A stretch of 9,534 bases of DNA, from NCBI GenBank assembly GCA_005883175.1, contig VAYV01000046.1, positions 1 through 9,534 on the forward strand. The letters are read 5' to 3'. Of the stretch, positions 1 through 6,505 are shown in pieces. This DNA is from Actinomycetota bacterium. GTDB lineage: Bacteria > Actinomycetota > AC-67. A program made the translations under genes and the position numbers. The first letter of the stretch is position 1, and each line of letters opens with the position of its first letter. The notes under the pieces were generated by a model. That model searched no databases, was not told the DNA's origin, and was given only the letters and a program-made list of their open reading frames with translations.

Positions 1-201
1 GATCGTCTTACCCTGGGTCGCCTGAGTCCCGGCCGTTGCGCCGGTTCCCGACGTCGCAGCCTGGCTCGACGTCGCCGCCGGCGCGTTCACAGCGGTCTGA
101 ACCGTGGCCTTCTTCCCAAGCTCGTGAACGACCGCTCCGCCCAGAACGAGAGTTGCAACCGCACTGAGCGTCATGAAGACGATTGCGATCTTCTCACGCA
201 T
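1..201 (-). CDS. ABC transporter substrate-binding protein, N-terminal part only (runs off the left edge)
   Basis: This is the first 67 codons of a secreted protein whose remainder lies beyond the window. Seen: it begins MREKIAIVFMTLSAV, a short basic start followed by a hydrophobic segment to about residue 25 (signal peptide or membrane anchor). From about residue 30 the chain is rich in Ala, Thr, Gly, Ser and Gln. The start is well supported: AGGAG lies 8 bases upstream of the ATG. The same layout and a very similar opening (MRERIAVTIMALSLL) occur in the complete receptor gene immediately upstream, 40 bp away on the same strand. It is therefore inferred to be a second Leu/Ile/Val-type periplasmic-binding receptor produced by tandem duplication. 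No ligand-binding domain is visible, so the assignment rests on the N-terminal resemblance and on context. Any secreted protein with a Thr/Ala linker remains possible. Confidence 0.6.
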   Translation of the reverse strand, partial: MREKIAIVFMTLSAVATLVLGGAVVHELGKKATVQTAVNAPAATSSQAATSGTGATAGTQATQGKTI

Positions 202-208
202 CAGTCCA

Positions 209-214
209 TCTCCT
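209..214 (-). promoter_or_regulatory. Ribosome binding site of the partial receptor gene
   Basis: Read on the minus strand this is AGGAGA, with 8 bases between AGGAG's last base and the ATG at 201. It is the best Shine-Dalgarno match among the minus-strand genes of the left half and fixes the start of the partial receptor. It lies within the 40-bp gap after the stop codon of the upstream receptor gene. Confidence 0.6.
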
Positions 215-241
215 CTTCCGCCGCCATACGCGACACGTTGT

Positions 242-1582
242 TCATGGTCCTTGTACGCATGTCCAGCCCGAATACGTAGTCCAGGTGCCGTTCTCGTTCC
301 GGATCCACTGGAAGCAGTGGTTCGGGTCGTGAAGCGGCCCCTCCGAATACGAGATGGGCACCGTCAAACTTGTGTCGAAGTTCTTGATGCTGTTCAACGC
401 ATCGACCAACGATTTGCGGCTGACCGGGTTCTTGCCGATGCGGCGGATCGCCTCGACGAACACCTTCGCTGCGACCCAGTCGCCTTCGCTGAAGTAGTCG
501 ATCGCATCCATCTGGTTCGGGTAGTACTTACGAACCGTGTCCATGTAATCCTTGATCGCCGGGTCGTTCAGGTGATCCTGTGGTTCGATCACCGACGTGA
601 GCGACTCTGCCCCGTAGACCTGCGTGCCGTAGTCCTTCTGAGCCGATGGCTTGTCGAGACCGAGGCCTCCGAACTTCGGATGCCATCCCGCCCGCTGCAT
701 CGCCTGGAAGAAGCGCGCGTACGAGTACGGATCCAGACCGGCAAGAACGGCGTCGGGATTCTCGCGGCGGAGCTTGATCACGAGGTCCGTGTAGTCGGGC
801 TTGGTGATGTCCACGAGGTTGACGCTCGTCTCGTGGATATTGTGCTTGTGCAAAGAATCGAGCAACGCTTTCTGCGCCGGCTGGATGAAGTTCAGGTTCA
901 CCAGTACGACTGCGGGGGTCTTGATCCCGAGAAGCGATGAGTGCGTCCCCGTCGCCCAGCCGTCGCGAACGAAGCTCGCAACGACCGGGTAGGAGATCGG
1001 CGAGTTGAACTCCGCCGGCACCCCGAGGCCTCCGATGATCGGAACACCTTGCTGGGTCAGGTACTTGGTCTCGGGCTCTTCGCCGGACACGGAGTTGTTC
1101 CCGACGAACGCGAGGACTCCTTGCGCCAGCAACCGCAACGTGCACTGGTGTGCTTGCGTCGGGTCGTACGCTGAGTCGCAGTCGATCAGCCGCAGCTTGT
1201 AGCCGTTGACGCCGCCGGCGTCGTTGACCTTGTTGAAGTACGCGCGCACCACGTCGCGCTCAACCGTCGAGTCGACCGGCCCCGTCTCGTCGAAGATCCC
1301 GCCGACGGTGATGACCCCGTTCGCGACGCCTGTCGTTGCCGTCGACAACGCTCCGGCCTTCTGGCCCGTCGTTCCGCCGCTGGTGATCGTGCGCGCGGCG
1401 GTCCCTTGGATCCCCTTCGTCGCCGCCGTCCCCGAGTTCTGGGTCGTCGGCGTCGACCCGCCCGCCTGGGTGACGGTCCCTACCGTGGACGGGCTGCCGA
1501 TCTTCGCGGCAACGCCCACTCCCAGCCCGAGGGCAGCCAGGAGGCTGAGGGCCATGATCGTGACGGCTATTCGCTCTCTCAT
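242..1582 (-). CDS. Branched-chain amino acid type ABC transporter substrate-binding protein
   Basis: The 446-residue protein is an extracytoplasmic receptor of the periplasmic-binding type I (Peripla_BP_6, LivJ-like) family, which bind amino acids, amides or small aromatic acids and deliver them to an ABC permease. Seen: a basic start plus hydrophobic segment (residues 1-28), a Ser/Thr/Gly/Ala linker (about 29-88), then the receptor domain from VITVGGIFDETGP (90-102). Within it, YFNKVNDAGGVNGYKLRL (115-132) is the usual first-lobe motif. DPYSYARFFQAMQRAGW (284-300) fits the second lobe. Cys135/Cys147 and Cys423/Cys442 could form two disulfides. The ATG at 1582 was chosen because it reproduces the start of the paralogous neighbour. 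A TTG seven codons upstream (1603) is in frame and preceded by GGGGAG, so it cannot be excluded. No permease or ATPase gene is in the window. The ligand cannot be read from the sequence. Confidence 0.9.
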   Translation of the reverse strand: MRERIAVTIMALSLLAALGLGVGVAAKIGSPSTVGTVTQAGGSTPTTQNSGTAATKGIQGTAARTITSGGTTGQKAGALSTATTGVANGVITVGGIFDETGPVDSTVERDVVRAYFNKVNDAGGVNGYKLRLIDCDSAYDPTQAHQCTLRLLAQGVLAFVGNNSVSGEEPETKYLTQQGVPIIGGLGVPAEFNSPISYPVVASFVRDGWATGTHSSLLGIKTPAVVLVNLNFIQPAQKALLDSLHKHNIHETSVNLVDITKPDYTDLVIKLRRENPDAVLAGLDPYSYARFFQAMQRAGWHPKFGGLGLDKPSAQKDYGTQVYGAESLTSVIEPQDHLNDPAIKDYMDTVRKYYPNQMDAIDYFSEGDWVAAKVFVEAIRRIGKNPVSRKSLVDALNSIKNFDTSLTVPISYSEGPLHDPNHCFQWIRNENGTWTTYSGWTCVQGP

Positions 1583-1647
1583 AGGCAATGAAGAGCCCCG
1601 CAAGGCTCCCCGGCCCTATTTCGCCAGAACCCGTTCGAATACCTTCC

Positions 1648-3468
1648 TCACCCGGTTTCTGCCAGGGCAAACGTGAAGGCTTGGTCGATCGTCATCGAGC
1701 GGCCCTCCTCTTTGGCTTGCTCGAACCCCTCGGCGCCGAGAGCTTCGCGCGCTTTGTCCTGGTAACGATCGAAGCGCGCGCGATCCGGAGGGGCCAGCGG
1801 TATGCCGAGCCGGCCCCAGACGGCCTCGGCCGCGCCGACCAGGCGCGCGCCCCGTATCGGATCACCACCGGCAGCGGCGAGCCCGGCGAGCGAGCCGAGA
1901 ACCTCTGCCGCGCGGTCCCTATCCCCGAGGTCCCGGAAGATCTGGAGCGCGCGCACCAACAGCGCGCGCGCCTCCCCGAGCTCGCCCGCATCGAGCGCGG
2001 CCACGCCCAAGGCGTTGAGGTCGACGGCGGTGCCCCACTCGTCGCCGCTCTTGGTATCGAGCGCCAGCCCCTCCTCGAGCATCGACCTGCCTTTCGAGGC
2101 ATCACCTTCGTCGAGCTCGAGGCACCCGAGGTTGTACAGAGCGGTCGCCTGGCCCGCCTCGTCGCCGAGCTTTCGGCGGATCGCGAGCGACTCCTCCCAC
2201 AGCGGCCGCGCGCGCGCGCCGTCCCCACGATTCCGAACGGCCGATCCCCAGCTGTTCAATGCGGCGGCCGTTCCGCCCTCGTCCCCGAGAAGCCGGTACA
2301 GAGCCACTGCCTCTTCGAAGAGCCCGGCCGCGCGCGCCGGTTCTGCGCGTTGGTCGAGCAAGACGCCGAACCGCCAAAGCAGCATCGCGCGCAGGTCTGT
2401 CGAGAGGTCCGCCGCCGTGTCGTGTGCGGCCTCCAGCCACGCGCTTCCCTCGACGGCGTAGCCGTGCGAGTACCAGAACCAGCCGAGCCGTATCGCGAGG
2501 CGCGCTCCGAGGATCGGGTCGGCACCATCCGTAAGCGCCCAGCGAAGCGCTGCCCGCATGTTGTCGTGCTCGGCTTCGAAGATCGCGCCGGCGCGCGCTT
2601 GATCTGGTCCACGGAGAGCGGGATCGGCCTCTTCAGCGATCCGCAGCATCTCGCCGGCAAGGCCGCGCCTCGCCGCATCGGCCTCGCCGTCGACTTGCAG
2701 CCTTTCGATCGCGAACTCGCGGATCGTTTCGAGCATGCCGAACCTGGGCCCCTCGATCTGACGGATAAGACTGTGGTCGATGAGGGTCTCCAGCGATTCG
2801 AACACGTCTCCGGCGACGGACTCGATCGATGCGAGCGTTGCCCCACCGGGGAAAACACCGAGTGCGCGGAATGCGCGCGCAGCCGGCTGCTCGAGCAGCT
2901 CGTAGCTCCAGTCGATCGTGTCGCGAAGGGTTTGCTGCCGGGCCGGGAGGTCGCGGGCGCCTCCCTTCAGCAACGTCAACCGGCTGCCGAGGCGGTCGAG
3001 GATCTGCTCCGGCGACAGAAGCTTCACCTTGGACGCCGCCAGCTCGATCGCAAGGGGAAGCCCGTCCACGCGGCGGCAGATCTGTGCGATGACCTCCGCG
3101 TTCCCCGCGGCGAGCGTGAAATCGCGGCGGACGGCGCGCGCTCGCTCCACGAACAGCGCGACGGCAGGAAATGCAGAAACATCATCGAACGATCGGTTGT
3201 CGGCCGGCACACCGAGGGGCGCGTCGGGGAACTCGTGCTCACCCGAGATCCGCAGCGGCGCGCGACTCGTCACCATCACCTTCAGCCGTGGCGCGCGTGC
3301 CAGCAAGGTCGCGATGACGGGCGCGGCGTCCAGTACGTGCTCGAAGTTGTCGAGCAGAAGCAGGATCGACTTCGCTCGCAGACCTGCAGCGAGGGCATCA
3401 ACGACGTCGACCGGGCCGAAGTCGCGAAGCTGCAGCGCGCGGGCGATCTCCCCGGGAACATCCGCGTT
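1648..3468 (-). CDS. C-terminal fragment of a split cyclase/STAND-ATPase/TPR regulator
   Basis: This is the downstream half of a regulator whose upstream half is the neighbouring cyclase fragment, now in a different frame. Seen in order: NADVPGEIARALQL (from 3468), a Walker B strand LLLLDNFEH (3337-3363), the sensor-like TSRAPLR (about 3250-3270), GLPLAIEL (3040-3063) typical of NB-ARC/LuxR-type STAND ATPases, MLETIREFA (about 2710-2736), then helical repeats from about 2490 to 1855 resembling tetratricopeptides (ATALYNLGCLELDEGD, AVDLNALGVAALDAGE). In the family this part binds ATP and uses the repeats for protein contacts. The frame stays open upstream to an ATG at 3654, but that stretch is a shadow of the other half. 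The first in-frame GTG/ATG after the junction are at 3279 and 3276, already past Walker B, so an independent product would lack a working nucleotide site. Probably a pseudogene half or a sequence error. Confidence 0.72.
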   Translation of the reverse strand, partial: NADVPGEIARALQLRDFGPVDVVDALAAGLRAKSILLLLDNFEHVLDAAPVIATLLARAPRLKVMVTSRAPLRISGEHEFPDAPLGVPADNRSFDDVSAFPAVALFVERARAVRRDFTLAAGNAEVIAQICRRVDGLPLAIELAASKVKLLSPEQILDRLGSRLTLLKGGARDLPARQQTLRDTIDWSYELLEQPAARAFRALGVFPGGATLASIESVAGDVFESLETLIDHSLIRQIEGPRFGMLETIREFAIERLQVDGEADAARRGLAGEMLRIAEEADPALRGPDQARAGAIFEAEHDNMRAALRWALTDGADPILGARLAIRLGWFWYSHGYAVEGSAWLEAAHDTAADLSTDLRAMLLWRFGVLLDQRAEPARAAGLFEEAVALYRLLGDEGGTAAALNSWGSAVRNRGDGARARPLWEESLAIRRKLGDEAGQATALYNLGCLELDEGDASKGRSMLEEGLALDTKSGDEWGTAVDLNALGVAALDAGELGEARALLVRALQIFRDLGDRDRAAEVLGSLAGLAAAGGDPIRGARLVGAAEAVWGRLGIPLAPPDRARFDRYQDKAREALGAEGFEQAKEEGRSMTIDQAFTFALAETG

Positions 3469-4160
3469 CCACCCGGGCCGGTCAGCGTGATCAGGCGTAC
3501 GTCGTTTTCGTCGAGCAGCCCCGCAAGCGCGCGCGTCTCGTCTTCGCGTCCGAAGAACGCGCTCGCGGGGACGGGCAGGTTCGACGGCGTCTCGAGACTC
3601 TTCAACGGTGGGAACTCGGCCGGCAACCCTTCGATGTCGAGCTGGAACACCCACTCCGGCCGCTCCAGGTCCTTCAGGCGATGCTCGCCCAAGTCTCGGA
3701 TCGTGACCCCCTGGGGGAGGGCGCGGTCGACAAGGTCACGCGTGTCCTTCGAGACGAGCACCTGACCGCCGTGTCCGGCGGCTGCGATGCGAGCCGCGCG
3801 ATGGACGTCGATCCCGACGTAGTCGCCTGCGACGACCGTCGGCTCGCCGGAATGCATCCCGATGCGAACGCGGATGCGTTCGCCGTCCGGCCACGGGTTG
3901 GCGGAAAGCGCGCGCTGCGCATCGACGGCCGCCGCGACGGCATCGGCCGCGCTCGGGAAAGACACGAAGAAGCTATCGCCTTCCGTTCCCATCTCGTGTC
4001 CGTTCCAGGCGCGCCACGCGTCGCGCATTATCTCGCGGTGCATCTGGAGGAAACCCGTCCATCGATCACCGAGCTCCTGCACGAGGCGCGTCGAGCCTTC
4101 GATGTCGGTGAACATGAGTGTGACGAGCCCTGCGGGTGGTTCGCGGCCGCTCGATCTCAT
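3282..4160 (-). CDS. N-terminal fragment of the split regulator: class III adenylate/guanylate cyclase domain
   Basis: The ORF has 292 codons, of which about 232 look genuine. Residues 11-175 form a class III nucleotide cyclase domain. LMFTDIEGSTRL (15-26) carries the first metal Asp (D19), GTEGDSFFVSF (58-68) the second (D62), and YVGIDVHRAARIAAAGHGGQVLVS (split at 114-137) the substrate loop with R124. The loop is followed by the common LGEHRLKDLERPEWVFQL hinge. FFGREDE (202-208) and VRLITLTGPGGT (221-232) start the ATPase domain. The P-loop then stops: residues 233-292 are out-of-frame Ser/Arg/Cys-rich sequence. The usual substrate-specifying Lys is replaced around G58 and the usual Asn by H120, so cyclase activity is uncertain. 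The ATG at 4160 lies 28 bp after the SDR stop and directly precedes the cyclase motif; its Shine-Dalgarno is weak (TTGGA). Full-length relatives join this part to an ATPase and TPR array. Confidence 0.8.
   Translation of the reverse strand: MRSSGREPPAGLVTLMFTDIEGSTRLVQELGDRWTGFLQMHREIMRDAWRAWNGHEMGTEGDSFFVSFPSAADAVAAAVDAQRALSANPWPDGERIRVRIGMHSGEPTVVAGDYVGIDVHRAARIAAAGHGGQVLVSKDTRDLVDRALPQGVTIRDLGEHRLKDLERPEWVFQLDIEGLPAEFPPLKSLETPSNLPVPASAFFGREDETRALAGLLDENDVRLITLTGPGGTRMFPGRSPARCSFATSARSTSLMPSLQVCERSRSCFCSTTSSTYWTPRPSSRPCWHARHG
3455..3475 (-). other. Frame-breaking junction with loss of the Walker A motif
   Basis: On the minus strand the P-loop codons for L-T-G-P-G-G-T end at 3465. The next bases belong, in the other frame, to A-D-V-P-G-E-I, which in this family lies roughly 30 residues further on. 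The GKT(R) step of Walker A and the following helix and strand are absent from both frames. The two frames are related by a missing length that equals 1 modulo 3. A deletion of around 90-100 bases is inferred from family layout; the exact size cannot be measured here. An assembly collapse would look the same. Confidence 0.7.
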
Positions 4161-4188
4161 GATCCAAGCGTCATGGAGGTGGCGCTGG

Positions 4189-5037
4189 TCAGGCGTCGAT
4201 TCCGGTCAGCTCTGCGCTCATCTTCCAGAGCAGCTCTTGTGGCTCCTCTTCCGTGGAGACCCGAGACGAGCGCGCCTCTCGCTTCCTGTCCCAATACTTC
4301 CCGCTCGTCCCCTCGACGTCGGGCGAGCTCGCGAGGAAGACCGATGTCTCCGCTCCTTTCTTGGGCGAGATCGTGAACGGCCGCAAGAGGAGATAGACCG
4401 GGCGGATCGGGATCTTGTTGCCGCTGCCGAGCCTCGTCGCGACGAAGCCGGGGTGGAGCGCGTTGGCGGTGACGCCCGAGCCCTGGAGCCGGCGAGCCAG
4501 GGCGTACGTGAACATGATGTTCGAAAGCTTCGAGCGGCTGTACGCCTTCCACGCGTTGAAGTGTCGCTTCAGCAAGAGGTCGTCGAAGTCGAGCACGGCG
4601 CCCCGGTGCGCGTCCGACGCGACGACGACGATCCTCGCCGGGGCGCTTGCGCGCAGCCGCTCGAGCAACAGGTTCGTCAGAAGGAACGGCGCCAAGTGGT
4701 TGACCGCGAACACCTCTTCGAGGCCGTCGGCCGTTTCGTGCCTGCGCGCACGGAACACACCTGCGTTGCTGATGAACACGTCGATGCGCGGGTACCGGTC
4801 GAGCACCTCGGCGGCCGCGCGGCGGATCGACTCGAACGAGCTCATGTCGCCTTGAACCAGCTCGATCGATCCGGTCGCGTTACGGCGAAGCTCCTCGGCG
4901 ACCGCCTCCGCCTTCTGCAGGTTCCGGTTGATCATCACGACGCGCGCCCCCATGTCGGCGAGCTCGCGCGCGGTCTCTTGGCCAATGCCCGACGTTGCGC
5001 CGGTGATCAGTACGAGTTTGCCCTGCATCGCGCGCAT
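4189..5037 (-). CDS. SDR family NAD(P)-dependent oxidoreductase, retinol dehydrogenase-like
   Basis: The 282-residue cytosolic enzyme has a classical short-chain dehydrogenase/reductase layout. Seen: the Rossmann glycine motif TGATSGIG (12-19), NAG (91-93), N113 in VNHLAPFLLT, catalytic S141 (VVASDAHRG), Y166 and K170 in AYSRSK, and HPGFVAT (195-201) after the active site. All four catalytic-tetrad positions are present, so it should be an active hydride-transfer enzyme. INRN (36-39) after the second strand, with Arg near the cofactor 2'-position, suggests NADP(H). The C-terminal part (ASSPDVEGTSGKYW, then a helix near WKMSAELTG) resembles the RDH11-14/WWOX-like branch, whose members act on retinoids, steroids or other lipophilic alcohols and ketones; the true substrate is unknown. 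Start: ATG 5037, with a second in-frame ATG at 5028; neither has a clear ribosome site. It diverges from the FAD oxidase gene and lies 28 bp upstream of the broken cyclase. Confidence 0.9.
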   Translation of the reverse strand: MRAMQGKLVLITGATSGIGQETARELADMGARVVMINRNLQKAEAVAEELRRNATGSIELVQGDMSSFESIRRAAAEVLDRYPRIDVFISNAGVFRARRHETADGLEEVFAVNHLAPFLLTNLLLERLRASAPARIVVVASDAHRGAVLDFDDLLLKRHFNAWKAYSRSKLSNIMFTYALARRLQGSGVTANALHPGFVATRLGSGNKIPIRPVYLLLRPFTISPKKGAETSVFLASSPDVEGTSGKYWDRKREARSSRVSTEEEPQELLWKMSAELTGIDA

Positions 5038-5075
5038 GCTAGCCGAGGCCGCGCCGCGGGTCCCACCGGCGCCTC

Positions 5076-5105
5076 TTTACTCCGTCCGGCTGCTCGCAGT
5101 AGCGT
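5076..5105 (+). promoter_or_regulatory. Candidate promoter of the FAD oxidase unit
   Basis: TTTACT (5076-5081, four of six matches to TTGACA) is followed by an 18-base spacer and TAGCGT (5100-5105), which fits the TANNNT -10 pattern common in actinobacteria. Transcription would begin near 5112, giving a leader of about 30 bases before the ATG at 5142. The region between the divergent SDR and oxidase genes is only 104 bp, so a promoter for each must lie here. No equally good match was found on the minus strand. Confidence 0.35.
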
Positions 5106-5124
5106 CAGACGAGTCTGCGTCTGC
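5106..5124. promoter_or_regulatory. Palindrome over the predicted transcription start, possible operator
   Basis: CAGAC-GA-GTCTG (5106-5117) is a perfect 5+5 inverted repeat with a 2-base centre. It is followed directly by a second GTCTGC copy, making GTCTGC in tandem (5113-5124). It sits just after the candidate -10 box, where a repressor would block transcription. No regulator gene is adjacent, so the protein that might bind it is unknown. Short palindromes can arise by chance. Confidence 0.3.
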
Positions 5125-5130
5125 AGAGGG

Positions 5131-5135
5131 GGAGG
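5131..5135 (+). promoter_or_regulatory. Ribosome binding site of the FAD oxidase
   Basis: GGAGG lies 6 bases before the ATG at 5142, inside a purine-rich run GAGGGGGAGGA. It is the strongest Shine-Dalgarno sequence in the window and settles the start codon. The two genes that follow have poor sites of their own, so this site may set expression of the whole unit. Confidence 0.7.
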
Positions 5136-5141
5136 ACGACC

Positions 5142-6503
5142 ATGGCTATATCCGACACCGCCGTCGGCGAGCTCGCATCCCGTTTCTCCGGGGACCTGGT
5201 TCGGCCCGGGGACGACTCATACGACTCAACCCGCAAGATCTTCAACGGGATGATCGACCGGAAGCCGGCGCTGATCGCTCGCGCGCGCACCACGGCAGAT
5301 CTGGCGGCAACGGTTCGTTTCGCGGCCGCAGCGGAGCTTCCCCTCGCGGTGCGCGGGGGCGGCCATGCGATCGCCGGTTTCTCCATGATCGACGACGCGA
5401 TCGTGGCCGACTGCTCGTTGATGAACGAGGTCACGGTCGATCCGAAGGGGCGCACGATCACGGCCGGTCCCGGCTGCCGCTGGAGGGACGTCGACAGCAC
5501 GGCCGGCGCGCACGGGCTCGCCACCCCGGGCGGCACGATCTCCAGCACCGGGATCGCGGGGTTCACCCTCGGCGGAGGTCTCGGCTTCCTGGCCAAGAAG
5601 TTCGGGCTCGCGTGCGACAATCTCATCGACGCCGAAGTCGTGCTTGCGAGCGGCGATGTCGTGCGCGCGAACGAACGTGAGAACACCGACCTCTTCTGGG
5701 CGATCCGCGGCGGCGGCGGCAACTTCGGCCTCGTGTCTTCGTTCACGTTCCAAGCACACCCCGTGACCGACGTCACGTTCGCGATGTTCATGTGGCCGGC
5801 CGCCGAGGGTCTGGATCACCTCAAGTTCTATCGCGACTACTTCCCCGACACGCCGCCGGAAGTGGTCGCCCTCGGCGCGTTCGCGACCGCTCCGCCGCTG
5901 CCGTTCGTGCCGGAGCACATCCAGGGAACCGAGATCCTGCTCATGGGCGTGATCTACATCGGCCCACAGGACGAAGCAGAGCCGTGGGTGAAGCCGGTCT
6001 CGGACCGTGCACCGGCTGCGTCTGCGGTCATCCCGATGCCGTACATGTTCGCCCAGCAGCTGCTCGACTCGAGCGCACCGGAAGGCGTCCGCAACTATTG
6101 GCGCTCGGCGTTCATGGATACGGCTCCCGACGGTGCGCTCGAGGTGATGGCGGAAGCGGGTCCGAAGAAAGGAAGCCACCTCTCGATGATCCAGCTGATC
6201 AACGTCGGTCCGTCGCCGGAAGTCGACAACGCGTTCCAAGGCCGTGAGCACGCGTTCCTCTATCACTTGATCTCGGCGTGGGAGGACCCGGCCGACGACG
6301 AACAGAACATCGGGTGGAACACGAAGCTCGCGCAAGACCTTGCGCCGTTCTCGTCGAAGGGCGCGTACCTGAACTTCATCGGCGATGAAGGTTCCACCCG
6401 CGTGCGCAACACGTTCGGACCGAAGTACGACCGGCTGGTAGAGCTCAAGCGCAAGTTCGATCCCAACAACATGTTCCGCTACAACCAGAACATCGCGCCG
6501 TAG
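5142..6503 (+). CDS. FAD-binding oxidoreductase, berberine bridge enzyme/PCMH type
   Basis: The 453-residue flavoenzyme uses FAD to oxidise an alcohol, sugar or amine with O2 as the likely acceptor. Seen: an FAD-binding PCMH domain from about residue 35 to 205, with RGGGHAIAGF (71-80) in which H75 is the expected 8-alpha-histidyl FAD attachment site. ATPGGTISSTGIAGFTLGGG (127-146) and LACDNLIDAEVVLASG (156-171) follow, then AIRGGGGNFG (187-196). The C-terminus carries the BBE motif FDPNNMFRYNQNI. The second FAD-linking Cys of bicovalent members would fall near I133, so attachment is probably through His only, as in 6-hydroxynicotine oxidase. No signal peptide is present, so it is cytoplasmic. 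Length is normal for the family. It heads a tight unit, with the next start two bases after its TAG, and diverges from the SDR. The substrate cannot be deduced. Confidence 0.92.
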   Translation: MAISDTAVGELASRFSGDLVRPGDDSYDSTRKIFNGMIDRKPALIARARTTADLAATVRFAAAAELPLAVRGGGHAIAGFSMIDDAIVADCSLMNEVTVDPKGRTITAGPGCRWRDVDSTAGAHGLATPGGTISSTGIAGFTLGGGLGFLAKKFGLACDNLIDAEVVLASGDVVRANERENTDLFWAIRGGGGNFGLVSSFTFQAHPVTDVTFAMFMWPAAEGLDHLKFYRDYFPDTPPEVVALGAFATAPPLPFVPEHIQGTEILLMGVIYIGPQDEAEPWVKPVSDRAPAASAVIPMPYMFAQQLLDSSAPEGVRNYWRSAFMDTAPDGALEVMAEAGPKKGSHLSMIQLINVGPSPEVDNAFQGREHAFLYHLISAWEDPADDEQNIGWNTKLAQDLAPFSSKGAYLNFIGDEGSTRVRNTFGPKYDRLVELKRKFDPNNMFRYNQNIAP

Positions 6504-6505
6504 CC

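Noticed and set aside
1593..1608. Hairpin GAGCC-6-GGCTC between the broken regulator and the receptor gene
   Set aside because: The stem is only 5 bp, there is no T-tract, and it overlaps a possible TTG start, so it is not supported as a terminator.
3282..3654. Programmed ribosomal frameshift joining the two regulator halves
   Set aside because: A shift of frame would not restore the missing Walker A residues, and no slippery heptamer was seen at the junction.
1588..3765. Plus-strand open frame of 725 codons opposite the ATPase/TPR region
   Set aside because: Its translation is Arg/Glu/Pro-rich without any domain pattern, while the opposite strand reads as STAND ATPase and TPR repeats. Long antisense frames are expected in very GC-rich coding DNA.
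3862..5253. Plus-strand open frame of 463 codons across the cyclase and SDR genes
   Set aside because: It crosses two genes and the divergent promoter region, and its translation has no domain. The minus strand explains the whole stretch.
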